Part shown: positions 1 to 14,260 of the stretch, in pieces
Numbering within the stretch: position 1 is the stretch's first letter
Layout: each line of letters begins with the position of its first letter
Source of the DNA: Notamacropus eugenii
Lineage: Eukaryota; Chordata; Mammalia; Diprotodontia; Macropodidae
Direction of reading: 5' to 3'
Length of the DNA stretch: 64,000 bases
Assembly (NCBI RefSeq): GCF_028372415.1
Contig: NC_092873.1
Coordinates: forward strand, 351,205,390 to 351,269,389
Position numbers and translations under genes: made by a program
Notes under the pieces: model-generated
Databases searched by the model: none
Told to the model about the DNA's origin: nothing
Seen by the model: the letters and a program-made list of their open reading frames with translations, nothing else

Positions 1-2882
<2,882 letters not shown>

Positions 2883-3900
2883 GGCCTCTGCTTGTTGCAG
2901 GACCCAATTTTTTTCCCAGAAGCAGCAGCACGTTTGCTGTTCTTGACCACTACGTAGAGACAGCTCAGTCTGTGGAGCTTTTACTCTATTATGGGGGAAA
3001 AGACTGTTTCATGACACCCTGACTTTTAAAAACAGCACCAAGTAACTTGAGGGGACATAGGGGGAGGGGAGGGCCTGGGACTCGGGGCAGTTCATCCTAA
3101 CGAATACCCTGTCGCTGCATTGTCTGTGTGTTCCCTTCAGCTTGGACAAGTCGATCCTCCAGGGATTTGGTTTAGGTGCTGCCATCCCATGAAGATATCC
3201 AGAAGTGGTACTAGGGTATAACCCATCTCCGCATCTGACAGCACAGAACAGATCAAATCGTCAGGTGCTTGGAGTGAAAAAACAAACACAAAAGGACGCT
3301 TTGTTTCTAAGAGAATGGGAAAGAAAAAAGGAAGAGGAGAAAATAATTTTTGATGGAATTTCTCAAAAGACCGTTTCTGGAGGATTCCAGTAGTATTTAT
3401 GTTGAGAGAAAGAAACTTTAGTCCTTTCAGCTGTGCTAAAACTGGGACGTTTACAAAAAAAACGCCTTACCATCTTACAGCAAACAAAAGAGTGGTTCTC
3501 TTTTGTTATTAGCACTTATATGTTGTTTGCAAAAACGGAAAACACCCTTTATCATTCTGTGGGGAAAAAAGACCCGTGAAGGTGAGAGGCAGAGAGGAGG
3601 CCCTCTGGTCTGGGAGACAAGAACTCGACATGGCGCCCTTTGCAAAGAGTCTTTATTGGTTTTGAAGAACTGGGGGAAAACAATCCTTCATCCCTATCTT
3701 GTACTTTCTTGACAAGAACTGTGGTTTTCTGTTTTTAGATATTGTGGAAAATGTTTTTTGGCATTTTTCTCTCATTTTATTTCTCCCTCCTTCTCCCTAG
3801 CCCCCTTTTTTAAAAAGGGTGGGGGACAAAAGCTAACACATTGTTAGTTGTTCACTAACACTGCGTGGGGAAAAAATAAACACTGAAAACACAGTGTTAA
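2883..3900 (+). other. SPOP: SPOP 3'UTR (end approximate)
   Basis: Non-coding sequence after the SPOP stop, without recognisable interspersed repeats, which suits a conserved 3'UTR. The first canonical AATAAA is at 3875-3880, inside a tandem repeat (see 3831-4036), giving a possible end near 3895-3905. A second possible end lies near 4180-4200, after the AT-rich ATAAATAATT at 4171-4180 and before a GT/T-rich stretch. The true end cannot be settled from sequence. Confidence 0.6.
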
Positions 3901-4036
3901 TTGTTCTCTAACACTGCGTGGAATACAACACTAAAAACACTAATGCGCAGTGTTGTTCACTAACACTGCGTGGAAAAACCCCCCACTAAAAACACTAATA
4001 TGCCGTGTTAGTTGTTCACTAATACTGCATGAAAAA
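3831..4036 (+). repeat. hairpin minisatellite, about 4 units of 52-59 bp
   Basis: The core CACTAACACTGCGTGG recurs with CTGCGTGG at 3861, 3914 and 3966 and a variant (CTGCATGA) at 4025, a spacing of 53, 52 and 59 bp. Each unit places GTGTTAG-like and CTAACAC-like arms around a 6-9 base loop (for example AGTGTTA/TAACACT in unit 2 and CAGTGTT/AACACTG in unit 3), so every unit can fold into a short stem-loop. It lies at the 3' end of the presumed SPOP 3'UTR. Confidence 0.8.
3875..3880 (+). terminator. SPOP: candidate SPOP poly(A) signal AATAAA
   Basis: This is the first canonical hexamer downstream of the SPOP stop. It lies between the first and second units of the hairpin minisatellite, so the following unit would surround the cleavage site. 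Confidence 0.45.
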
Positions 4037-5292
4037 TTCCTGGTCCTGAAATGCTCAGTTCTTTGTACCTGACTTGCCGCCTGCATAGGAGCCAGTCCTA
4101 TTCTTTTCCTTTCCTGCCTCCCATGGGGAGAACTTCCAAATGGTCATTTCTTTTTTTTCTTTTTGAAAATATAAATAATTACTATTTTGTACTGTGTGGT
4201 ATCCCTGGTTTTCCTTTTTTTTCTTCCAACTCCCTTGGCCTGCCCTCTGGATCAGAGGCACGGGTTCAAGGGACTTTACAAGTCTGCTTGGCTCCCTAAA
4301 ACTACAACTGGCTAATGTCACTCTTTCAGGTGTTCTATTGAAAATAGTGATTCTGATCTCAGTGCCTGAGCAGCACAGACTCATTGTCTTTTCATGGAAA
4401 ATAGGGTCAGAATGACCTTTCCACCCTGCCAGCCTCTGCCAGCCCTCTGCCCTTGCACCTTAGTGCTGCCCTTTCACTCCTCTTTAGAAAGAATATTAGG
4501 TAATTACTCTTCAGGGTTGCCAAGATTAGTGCCTCAGTGTAGAAATTAAGGTAAAAAAGTATGTCCCTTCTGAAAGTCCTAAGAGCTATGTCCATTCTCC
4601 ACACCAAATTCCAGAACTGCACAGAACTACAGAAATTACAGACCTCACCTAGTAAAACAGAAGTAACGACCAAGAGATGGTAACCACAGAAGCACTAAGG
4701 CCATGCACTTGGTACTGTGACGAGCCGTGAGTGAATTGAGAGTGAGTTGGTGCCTTTTCCATTGTTGATCTTTCAACTCTAAAAAGAACTAGCACCCCTG
4801 TCATTGTGCCACCAGAGGACATGCTCTCAGAAGAGCTTCACTGCCAGAGCACTTCTGGGCACCTTTGATGCCCCATTGACAGCAGCACCCCAGATGGACT
4901 TAAGCTAAGAAATGCATTTGCTGTCACCTGGCTAGTGGAGCTGGGGTTTCTTGAGCTTGGGTCAAGGCTGAAGCTCATTCACTTAATTCAGTTTAGTGTA
5001 GACTCTAGCCTAGAAGTTAGATTGGGCATTTTAAGCTCTCTCTAACAACATAGAGGAAGAAAATCCTGAATAGACATTCTATTATCAGTATAACCAAGGG
5101 CAAGATTTGCCATCTGCTAATGTACCACACACTGTCAGAACTAAAATTTGATCTCATTCTGTTAACAATACTTTTGTAAAAGAATAGACTGTAAGTTCTC
5201 TGACTCGTAATTTCATGTCTCCCCAACCTTTGAAGTTGATGCACGGGATAAGCCAGCAAGGTAGTTGGCATTTATCCACACCATCTCTTACA
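4037..5292. other. unassigned intergenic sequence
   Basis: No exon, RNA gene or clear repeat is recognised. Pyrimidine runs occur at 4150-4230. Short open frames here have no recognisable domains. Confidence 0.5.
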
Positions 5293-5512
5293 TAGCTAAT
5301 AATAATGCATTTGTATTGTGCTGTAAGGTTTTCAAAGTCCTTTCATGTGCATTTTTTCATTTGATCCTCCTAAAGGGTCAGGCAAGTAGGGATTGTTATT
5401 CCAGGTTCTACAGATAAGGAATGGGAGTGATTTGCCCAAGGTACCACATCTAGAAAGTGGCAAAGTCAGGGACAGACCTATCCAGTGCTCCAAGACTCAC
5501 TAATTAACCCAA
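5293..5512 (-). mobile_element. MIR SINE
   Basis: The order AATAATAATGCATTTGTATTG, TTTTTCATTTGATCCTCCTAA, CTACAGATAAGGAATGGGAG and GATTTGCCCAAGG is the reverse complement of MIR (core region 'cctcatctgtaaaatggg' and 'ttgggcaagtcac'). It is moderately diverged. Confidence 0.75.
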
Positions 5513-8500
5513 GAGAACTTCATTCTTGGTGGGAAACCTGAGATAGGGAAGTTTTTTTCCACTGGAAGGGCAGGTAGGTAAGCAAGAATGATTCTGTGTT
5601 GTGATACCTTAGTAGGTTCATGGGGAAAAAGCCATATTAGAATTTGATTTCTAATTCCTTCACTGGAAAAACTGGAGCAAGTAAACAGGAAATTTGTGTA
5701 ACTTCTGGAAGACTAATTCTGGGCCTCTCTGAAGAATATGTTTCTTCTGGGATTATCCAAGGCTTGTGAAAATTCCAATTTGAGCTTTGCATAGGAATCA
5801 ATATAATCCAAGCATCCCAGGTGAGGCTGCTGCTTTATAGGTTTCCTATTATTGTTACTGTTATTATCATTAGGTAGTGTTTGTTTTTTTTTTCTAAATG
5901 ATACAGTTGGAACCATCTGGTTATGACAACATCAGAGCCACAGCATACTGTTCATAAGCCTCCCACTGTCACCGACCCCTCCCCCAGCTCCCTCACATCT
6001 GAAATTTAATTCGAGTTAACTCCACAATCTGTGGCATGTGCTGTCACTGCAGAGATGTCCGTGCCAGTAGAACAGTTGGAGACTTCAATTCCACAAGGAT
6101 ATGGCTTATTTATCAAAACAATATTTTAGGCAAGTGGTTTCATAGAACCTTAGGAGCTGTGGTTTTGGGTCCAAATGGAGCATTTGAAATGAGTATCAGT
6201 CAACCTCCCCTCTGCCCCTTTTGTACCCCCCATCTCATATCAGGCTCTTAGAATTTTTTTCCATTTTTTCTAAGGAGATCAAACCTATTCCCCCATTTTT
6301 TTCTTCAGGACCTCCAACTCTTTTTTTGGGTTTTAGTGACTTGGGTAAAAAGTCCCTGTTATCATTAATAAAGTTACTAGCTTTCCAAACAACAGTTGGA
6401 GAATCTACCTTTTCAAGGACACTTTTTAAGTGTAACCGTGAACCAAATCACCAGTGCTTGCAACCACTGGCTTGCTAATGCCGCTGCCGTCACTGCTTTC
6501 CGCACTGTTGCTGTTGCAGCTGTTCTGAATGTTCTTTCATTATCTAGACAGAACCTGGGGTGCCTGGGCTAGAGGTTCTCTCCTTCTTGTGTGAGCTTCG
6601 GCAGATGAAAAGAAACAGCTTGTCTGTTTACGAGGATGACAACAAACGGAGTTCGGCCTGCACTTTGAAACGGTCTGTTGCTTTGTTTTGGCTGTTAAAC
6701 TGCTGTTAAAAAGAACAACAGCTAAAACCCCGTAACATGTCTGCCATGGCTCCTTTGATTCAAACTTAGAGTTGGGTACAAATTCTCAGCCAGAGCCCTA
6801 CCATGTTTTCCACAAGTAATTATCTTGTTTAATTATTGTTGATCCCTTGTGATTTTCATTGAACTCTTGGCACAGAATTATTGAGACTAGATTATCCAAT
6901 AGACCATTAGAAATTAACCAGTGGTCAAGTGAATCCTGTAAGACTGGTGTCTGCGTTTGCAACATTCCTTTTTCCCAACTTTTGATTTCAAGGGGTATTC
7001 TGAATAGGTTAACAGTACTCCATAGGAACAGATTAAACAAGTAACAATGCAAAAGTTCGGATAGTATTTCAGATAATGAGCCAAAGGAGACAGAATGATT
7101 GAGTTGAAGGTGTGATTGAGCAAATGAAATGGAGACTTGAACAGTATTGACTCAAATTTTTGAGTAAGCCAGAAGAACCACATCTTAGTAAGATGATCAC
7201 CATTTTCCCTTCCTAATTTGTATGGCTGGTTTGGGAATGGCATCTGGATTTTTGTTTGGTTCTGATTTCTACAGCGCCAGGGAAAAAATAGTTTCAAGCT
7301 GGAGGGAATTCAGAATAAGCAACAGAAATGATTAAGGGTTTGAGAAGGATCAACTCTAGGGGAAAACATGAAAATGAAATCTGTGTAACTTGGCTAAAGG
7401 ATGTAGCAACGGTGCCTTCGATTTCCACATCTCTTAAGAACTCAGTGCACTTTTTTGACATTTTTTATTTAACTCTGAGTACATCCTGAAGAGACAATCT
7501 TCCCCAGTGTATAGGGAAGTTGTAACTTCAACATTGGCTTTGACTAAGATGGTTTTGAGAGCTGAGATCTAGCAGAAAATAAAGGGACTGTTCTGGCACC
7601 TGGGAACAGTGGACCAAAATGAGAATAGGAATCCAGAGTTCCCCTGATAAGTCAATACAGAAACTGTTTACTCAGATGAAATAGAAGCTCGAATATGCAA
7701 GATGCTTAGAGAGAAAATGTGACATGGCTTAGGTAAAAAGAAAGAGATGCCCAGATGGGTTTGTAGCTTCTATGAAAAAGATTATAAAAGTTGAAAGAGA
7801 CCTTGATAATCATGTAGGCTATCCCTCTCATAAGGAAATGAGCCCAGAGCAGAGGTAATCTTGGATTAGAACCCAGGTCATCTATCTCCCAGCCCACTGT
7901 TCCCACTGGAGCATATTGCTTTGCCTTGGCCTGCCAAGTACAACCACTTAGGGGAGGAAGGAACCTCAGAATGATTGTTTATCCTAGTGGTGGGATTCTC
8001 TTCAAACCATACATATCCTCATGTCTTCCATAACTCTTGAAAGTCTTAGGTTCAGGTGGCCAGGTACAACCACCTAAGGACAAGAGGGAATCTTTGCTTG
8101 TTGTCTATCCTAGGGGTAGGAGTCTTAGGAATTTTGCTAGGCTAGTGGTTCTAATGTTATTCATGGCCTGTTAGTAGTCCATGAGGGTCCTCCAAGTGGT
8201 GTCTTGGAGTGATGTTTTATAGAGTTAACGATTACATTATCACAGTGACTGTGCTTAAATTTTTGGCATGCTAATGCTACTGTGCCAAATACTATAGGTG
8301 GTTCCAACAAAATACGTACAACACTTTGGTAGTTACTTCTGTAACGTTTGTACTACAAATTACATATAGCACATAAGGAGGAAAGTGGCCACTTTTTATT
8401 CATTTCTGAAGATGGCAGGCAGTAGATTACTTCTTCAACTTATCTGCCTTCCAGTTGAATTGAATATACAGGTATTCAGATAACCTTAGGCTCGAACTTA

Positions 8501-8800
8501 CTGTGAAAAGCTTAAACTGGTTACAGATGCCTAGATTTGGAACTAGCCTCCTTCTAAACTTTTGCCTTCTAAACATTTTATTTTTCAGTAACACCTTAAA
8601 TTCACATAGTGTTGTCAGATGTGATCATGCCATTTTAAGTTTCTACTTTTGTTTACCCATCCTGCAATATGGTCATAACACATGTCACTAACAGCGGCTA
8701 ATAGGCTTGTTACACCATAGTATACGTTTGTTGCATTTCTATTGTGTTTATAACTGCCTTAACATTCAGGCTATACCCGCATTTTCTTTAGACACTTAAA
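5513..8800. other. intergenic, mostly repeat-poor
   Basis: No coding exon is recognised. A weak MIR-like fragment (minus) may lie at 7785-7920. The interval 6470-6770 has several CpGs and no repeat signature and may be a conserved non-coding element; this is a guess based on composition only. Confidence 0.4.
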
Positions 8801-9370
8801 AAAAACCCAAACCAGACATCACCATGCAGATGCCATTCTCTCCATTCACTTGGTGATGCCTTCAATTCCTCCATCATTTGCCATCTGGTTTTCATCCTTG
8901 CTACTGTACTTACTGTTACAGACCAGCTAATCATGAAATCCTGTGGCCTTTTTTCCATTCTTATCCTCCTTCATCTCTCAGCAGTATCTAACATTGTTTA
9001 CTAGCCCCTTTTTGTGTTCCCTTTCATATGTAACCTTTGGAGACTCCATACTCTTCTAGTTCTCCCCTCTTTTTCACCATTCCTTCCATCTCATTAACTG
9101 TTCTTTCGCTCTCCCGTAAAGTGGAGTTCTACCCTTGCCCTACTACATGGTGCTCTCTTTTGACTTTTATCGTTACGCTATATGTAATGATTCTCCAGTT
9201 TATAGATGTAAGCTTCAGACTTACATGTCAGACTGTTTAGAGAATGGATGGTTCTGTACCTGGATATACCACTAAACCAAGCTTATTATCTTTCCGGGAA
9301 AACCTACTTCCCCTCTTGACTTATTTCTGTCTGTGGTACTACTATTCACTGGATTTCCTGTGTTGAAAAA
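8800..9370 (+). mobile_element. L2-clade LINE, ORF2 fragment
   Basis: Plus-strand sequence resembles the L2 reverse-transcriptase region: the 'cttttttccattcttatcctccttcatctctcagcagtatctaacattgttta' type segment near 8950-9000 corresponds to the L2 'dlSaAFDTvd' motif region. The later 'gaaaaccttgg' segment near 9365 also has its usual place. Frames are broken. Confidence 0.55.
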
Positions 9371-9379
9371 CCTTGGGTT

Positions 9380-9775
9380 CAGTCAGTAAACATTGATTAG
9401 CATCTATGTGTCAGGTACTAAGTGCTGAGGATACAAGAAGAAGCAAAAAAAACCCCAACCCCACAAAACTCTGAACAAAAACAAAAAAATAAACTTTATG
9501 CTGGGAAAGTAGGAGATAATTAGTGGAAGACACTAGAATTAAAAGGGATTGGGAAAGGCTTCCTGGAGAAGATGGGATTTTAGTTGGGACATGAAGGAAG
9601 TCAGAGAAACCAGTAGGAAGAGATGAGGGAGAACATTCCAGATGGGAAGATGATTAGAATGCCTGGAGCTAAGATGGAGAGTCTTGTTAGTGAAACAGCA
9701 AAGATGGAGAGTTTTGTTTGTGAAACAGCAAAGATGGAGAGTCTTGTTTGTGGAACAGCAAGGAGGTCAGTTTAT
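9380..9775 (-). mobile_element. L2-like 3' end with internal 30-bp triplication
   Basis: The reverse complement contains the L2 tail (start 'cagtaaacattgattagcatctatgtgtcaggtacta') and the ORF2 C-terminal segment. At 9671-9760 a 30-bp unit is present three times in tandem (9671, 9701, 9731) with only a few substitutions. Confidence 0.65.
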
Positions 9776-9920
9776 GTCCGACACTTTGCTCCCACCTTTT
9801 ATATCTAGTTCCACCCCTGCAGCAACCCTAGTCATCCCTTATTCACAATTACCAGTGATGCTGCAGTCATATAATTACTGCAACCTTCCTACATCAATAG
9901 CCTCCTGACAATGCTTAACG

Positions 9921-10164
9921 TAATAGCTGACATTTATATAGCACTATGTCTGGCTTGGACTCTGGACTAAGGGCTTTACACTTACTCATTTGATAGTCAC
10001 AACAACTCTGGGAACGAGGTGCTATTATTAACCCCATTTTACAGATGAGGAAATGGAGGCAAAAAGATTAAGTGATTTGCCCAGTTAGTATTTGAGGCCA
10101 CATTTGAACTCAGGTTTTCTTGACTTCAGACCAAGTACTCTCTCCACTGTACCACCTAGCTGCC
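9921..10164 (-). mobile_element. MIR/CORE-SINE, near full length
   Basis: Starts TAATAGCTGACATTTATATA, passes CCCCATTTTACAGATGAGGA and GATTTGCCCAG, and ends ACCACCTAGCTGCC, which is the reverse complement of the marsupial CORE-SINE head. Confidence 0.85.
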
Positions 10165-11069
10165 AAGGAATCTAGATTCATTCATCTCCAAAGAAGTCTA
10201 AAAGGGAGTTGGCTGAAATTGTTACTACAGACAGATTTTTTTTTTTAATTCCTGATTAGAAAGCTTGCAATCCATCACCCAAAGGATGTTATGGAATCTA
10301 CTTTCCTGAGAATTCCTAGGGAAGAAAGAATATAAATTCCTCCCAGGTGTATACGTTCTAGAATTTGCAAACAGTTTCACAGAAAATATCTCTTGACCTC
10401 CACAGTGACCCAAAGAATCAGACAACTGGTGGGTAGTATCCTTGTTTTATAAAATAATAAGCTAAGGCTTGTCAAGTTTCTGTGACAGCTAGTAATGGCA
10501 GAAGAAAACCAGTTTAAAGCAGTATATCTCAAATATTTTCAGACCACTTTGGCCAGAGGCAAAATTCCCCATATACCACCTATCCCAACCACTTTCACTA
10601 ACCATTTGAACTCAATCCGTACAATTTGTTCTGCAGACGTTGAGTGCCTGCCAGGTACCCATCCTGAGAGGTGCTGGGGAAGATGCAAAGTTTAGAACCA
10701 GTGTGGTCTGTACCCTAATGGAGCTTAGAGAGGGAAAGGTTATTTTTGACTCAGAGTGGGAGCAGGGATTCCAGGCCAGGCAAAATTTTGTTGAGGAAGT
10801 GGTAGTTGAACTTTCAAAGATGGCTAGAACCGTACAAACCAAAGGCCACTAGGCATAAAGAGGATACTGTGACCAAAGGCACAAGCTCAGAATTGTAGCA
10901 TTTGTACAGGCGATACAAGTAGTTCAGACTAGCTGAAGCAAGAGAGTTTGGGAATGGAACACCATGAAATCTGGCTAGGAAAGCCAAATGATAGCAGATT
11001 ATGGATGACCTTAAGTGTCAGGAAAGTCCTTTGAACTCTGGCAATGGGCAAAAGGAAGCCAGTCATTCA
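10165..11069. other. intergenic, possibly decayed L2-like
   Basis: The interval 10610-11060 has the flavour of the minus-strand L2-like family ('gtgcctgccaggtaccc', 'gatgaccttaagtgtcagg'), but no long match can be claimed. No gene is seen. Confidence 0.35.
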
Positions 11070-11362
11070 ATAAAATATTTTAAAATTTTTTTCAGTTATC
11101 AAGTATTTTTTCCTTCCAACTCTTCTCCTCTCCCCCTCTCCATTTACCCTCCATGAAAAACAAAGTAAAATGAAACCCTTACAACTAATATTCCTACTTG
11201 AGCTAAACAAATCCCCATACTGACCATGTCCAAAGATAGGGTTCATTCTGCACCACCTGTGTGTCAGAAAGCTACATTCATCATCTGTCTTCTGGAGTCA
11301 CAGCTGATCAATTTGTTGATCTGAGTTCTTAAGTCTTTCAAAGTTGTTCATTCTTACAGTGT
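11070..11362 (-). mobile_element. L1 3'UTR fragment
   Basis: The sequence contains 'aacaaatccccatactgaccatgtcca' and 'ttgatctgagttcttaagtctttcaaagttg', the reverse complement of a marsupial L1 3'UTR. The same segment appears at 15335-15500 and 48172-48535. Confidence 0.6.
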
Positions 11363-11717
11363 TTCAACAAGTATTTATTAATCCCCTCTCCCCTGGGCTA
11401 GGTGCTGGGATTGCAGTTGACAAGAACGAAACAATCCCTCCTCAAAATGAGCTGAGTGATGTTATGGCCAACTCTCAGTCTATAAGACTTTTTCTACAAG
11501 CATGATTTAGATTCTGTGATTTAAGAGAAGAGAGAGTGGTGATGGGAACTCTAAGAGGCAGAAGTTCAAGAGTGTGCTAATGAAGACTTTACTAAGGTGG
11601 CAGCATTGGGAGTGGTGAGCAGGAGCAATGGATGAAGATTTCAGAGGCAAATTTCAACTCTATATAAGTAAAAAATTCTTAAGAATCAGAGCTGTCCACA
11701 GATAATGTGTTAGTTCT

Positions 11718-11885
11718 TTTTGCTGAACTGCGTTTTTTTCTCTTTTTTTTAAACTATTCCAGGAGATGGCTCACTGGGTAGAAGGGGGAGGAATCTATAG
11801 GGAAATGAAGGAGATGCAAAAACTAATGATACAAAGAATGTAAAAAACAGAGAATGAAAGAAAACAAGCAAAAAACAAAAAGTGA
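11718..11885 (+). mobile_element. L1 3'UTR fragment, second subfamily
   Basis: Carries the 'tttgctgaactgcgttttttt' start and the 'ggctcactgggtagaagggggagga...gaaatgaaggagatgcaaaaac' end typical of another L1 3' tail, also seen at 40.1 kb. Confidence 0.55.
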
Positions 11886-12516
11886 GCAGCTTTTAAAACA
11901 ATGTAATATTTAGATTTTCTAGAAATGGTATTGTTTTATATTGAATCCTCTCTTATGGTGTGCCATTTTTTTCTTTTCTCATTTTGCATTTTAGTGTAAA
12001 ATTGCCAAAAGAAAGAAACCACAAAACCAAAGAACTGGATGTGCCTGCCACCACTCAACTCAGAGGGACCCCTTGTGGTCTCATTTCCTTAGTCACTTAA
12101 TTAAAAAACAAAACACCAAATGATATCAATAAGTTTTTCAAATCTGTGTTAGAGAATTAGAGCTACCTAAAAAAGAATAAGTTAGTTCAGGAGATATTCA
12201 ATTCCCCATTTCTGAATATCTTAGCAAAGGTGACTTTTTGTTGAAGTAGGGGGCAGATATTGTGGGGAGAGCTTCTACCTAGGCAGGATTGCAACGTGGA
12301 TGACCTCTGCAATGTGGATGACCTATGCACTGTGAATGACCTCCCTGTGTTCTTACCAGCACTGAGATTCATTAAATGCAAAAGACATTTTCAAGGTTAA
12401 TTAAAAGGACTTGGTAACTGATTGGTTATGCAAGGTGAGGGAAATCAGAGAGCCTCAAGAATTTGAACACAAGCTGACTGGTGATTCCACTGATAAATAA
12501 CAAAGTGTTTTTTAAA
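11886..12516. other. unassigned intergenic sequence
   Basis: A-rich at the start. Three short repeats of GTGGATGACCT/GTGAATGACCT occur near 12296-12343. No gene or clear transposable element is seen. Confidence 0.5.
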
Positions 12517-12562
<46 letters not shown>

Positions 12563-12580
12563 ATATATATATATATGTAA
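12517..12580. repeat. (TA)n(TG)n(TA)n microsatellite
   Basis: A compound dinucleotide run: TA-rich flanks around a TG block of about 35 bp. Confidence 0.95.
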
Positions 12581-12804
12581 TTTAATTATTTTTTAGTTTC
12601 AACATTCACTTCCACAAGAATTTGAATTCAAAATTTTTTACCCACCCTAGGACTCTACTCTGTCCTCCCTTCTGTTACGCCCCCCCCCCAATAGTTTTTT
12701 TTTTAGAAAGGATTGGGAGGAAAGATGAATTCAGTTTTGCACATATTAAGTTTGAAGCACTAAAGGAACATTTAGAGTTGATCTATGAGCAGTTTCGATG
12801 TGGG

Positions 12805-13300
12805 GGTCTGTGGTTGTTCTCCTTCGTCTTCAAAGAGGACCAAAATGATATCACTATTGTAAAGTGAAACTTCAGTGTGTCCAACTGTGACTGATTAGAC
12901 CAATATGAGCTCGAAATGCTCTACCGCAAGTTGGGCACAATATTTGGGGTGGATATTCCAAATTTACACATCCTGCGTTTACTTTGTGCTGTCTCAATTC
13001 TGTTTTGTTCAGAGAGCACAGCACTTTTACTTATGTGGGCATGCCATGCTGAGCAGTCCTGTGCCAGTGTCTCAGTCAAATATAAAGTTCTTGAGAGAGA
13101 CCTTGAGAATGTCCTTGTATCGTTTCTTCTGGCCACCATGTGATTGCCTGCCCCATGCAAGTTCTCCATAAAACAGTCTTCTTGGCAAGCGTACATTTTT
13201 GCACTCTATAACACTGTGATGAACTACTGAAGGAGGGTGCAGGTTATTAGAGATGAAGTCCCATCTTGGATGGTGTGGTCCCTGCATTAGAGGCATGCAA
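12805..13300 (-). mobile_element. RTE-like LINE, reverse transcriptase C-terminus (broken)
   Basis: Minus-strand translation gives RLPRRLFYGEL...SHGGQKKRYKDILKVSLKNF from about 13191 to 13075, matching the end of a reverse-transcriptase-like protein of RTE-like LINEs. In another frame comes a tail with SKRRMCK. Near 12930, on the minus strand, a CPTCGRAFRAHIGLISH peptide has the C-terminal CxxC...H zinc-finger form of such proteins. At least one frameshift separates the parts, so this is a dead 5'-truncated copy. It lies between unrelated repeats and has no host gene neighbour. The clade name is from memory and could be refined by a repeat search. Confidence 0.65.
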
Positions 13301-13309
13301 TAGAAAGGC

Positions 13310-13600
13310 ATTAATTAAACATTTCTCACGTGTTAAGCACTGTGCTAAAGGGCTGGCGTTACAAAGAGAAAATTGAGAGTTTCTGCTTTCAAGGAACTCA
13401 ATGTTCTAATTGGGAAAGACGGATAAAGGGCAAGTTCATGAATATGGTTTAGTTCATGGCAGATGTAGTGAGGCAATATTTAGGCAAGGAAAGTAACAGG
13501 GCAGATGGCAAGGCTCAGAGGATCTTAGGGAATAAGGCAGAGCAGATGAATTGTCTCCTACCAAGAGGATAATGGGATTAGGGTCAATAAAATGGGGTTC
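13310..13600 (-). mobile_element. L2-like 3' fragment
   Basis: Contains 'aacatttctcacgtgttaagcactgtgctaaagg' and 'tctgctttcaaggaactcaatgttctaat', the reverse-complement L2 tail. Confidence 0.6.
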
Positions 13601-13602
13601 CA

Positions 13603-13856
13603 GGGCAGCTACGTGGCATGGTGAATAAAGAAAGGGGCCTGGAGTCAGGAAGACTCACCCTCCTGAGTTCAAATGTGACCTCAGACACTTACTAACTGGG
13701 TGACTCTGGGAAAGTCAATCAATCCTGTTTGCCTCAGCTCCTCATCTGTAAAAATAAGTTGGGGGAGGAAATGGCAAACCACTCCAGTATCTTTGCCAAG
13801 AAAACCCCAAATGAGGTTGTGAAGAGTCAGACACAATTGAAACAACTGAACAATAA
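13603..13856 (+). mobile_element. marsupial CORE-SINE, full length
   Basis: Starts GGGCAGCTACGTGGC, contains the core 'cacttactaactgggtgactctggg...cctcagctcctcatctg' and 'tatctttgccaagaaaacccc', and ends in the AACTGAACAATAAAA tail. Flanking AATAAAATGGGGTT / AATAAAAAATGGGATT look like a slightly diverged target-site duplication. Confidence 0.9.
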
Positions 13857-14059
13857 AAAATGGGATTGTGGGATCTTGTTAGCAAAGGGAAAGATCTGAG
13901 GGGGAGGGAGTGTCAACATTCAGCTGTCAGTGGGCATCCCTTGTCTGGGAAGTTCTAAATTGGGCAGTGAAAGTTGTTTGGGGAAGGGAAACGGTGTATT
14001 GGAAGACTCCTCAACTCGAGAGTCAAGTTTCTTTGAATAACCGAGATGTGACTTCTGAG

Positions 14060-14260
14060 GTCATGCTTGATAACATCTTGGCAACATTAGCTCATTTAGA
14101 TGAGTGCCTTAAGGTATTCCAAAGTGCTTTTCTCTATGAAATATTATTTTCCCCAGTTTATAGATCAGAAAAGTAAGGAACAGAGAGGTTAAATAACTTG
14201 TCCAAATCTGTACATGAGTGTCAGGGCCAAGATTTAAACTTAGGGCCCCAGACTCCAATA
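14060..14260 (-). mobile_element. diverged MIR
   Basis: The order 'ccccagtttatagatcagaaaagtaaggaacagagaggttaaataacttgtccaa' followed by 'tttaaacttagggcccc' is reverse-complement MIR. Confidence 0.6.

Noticed and set aside
3831-4036. Regularly spaced repeats near SPOP as a CRISPR array
   Set aside because: The genome is vertebrate, the spacing segments are not unique and the units are imperfect hairpins of a minisatellite.
13600-13860. SINE heads as tRNA genes
   Set aside because: The tRNA-like heads continue into MIR-type core and LINE-like tails and lack an intact cloverleaf; they are SINEs.
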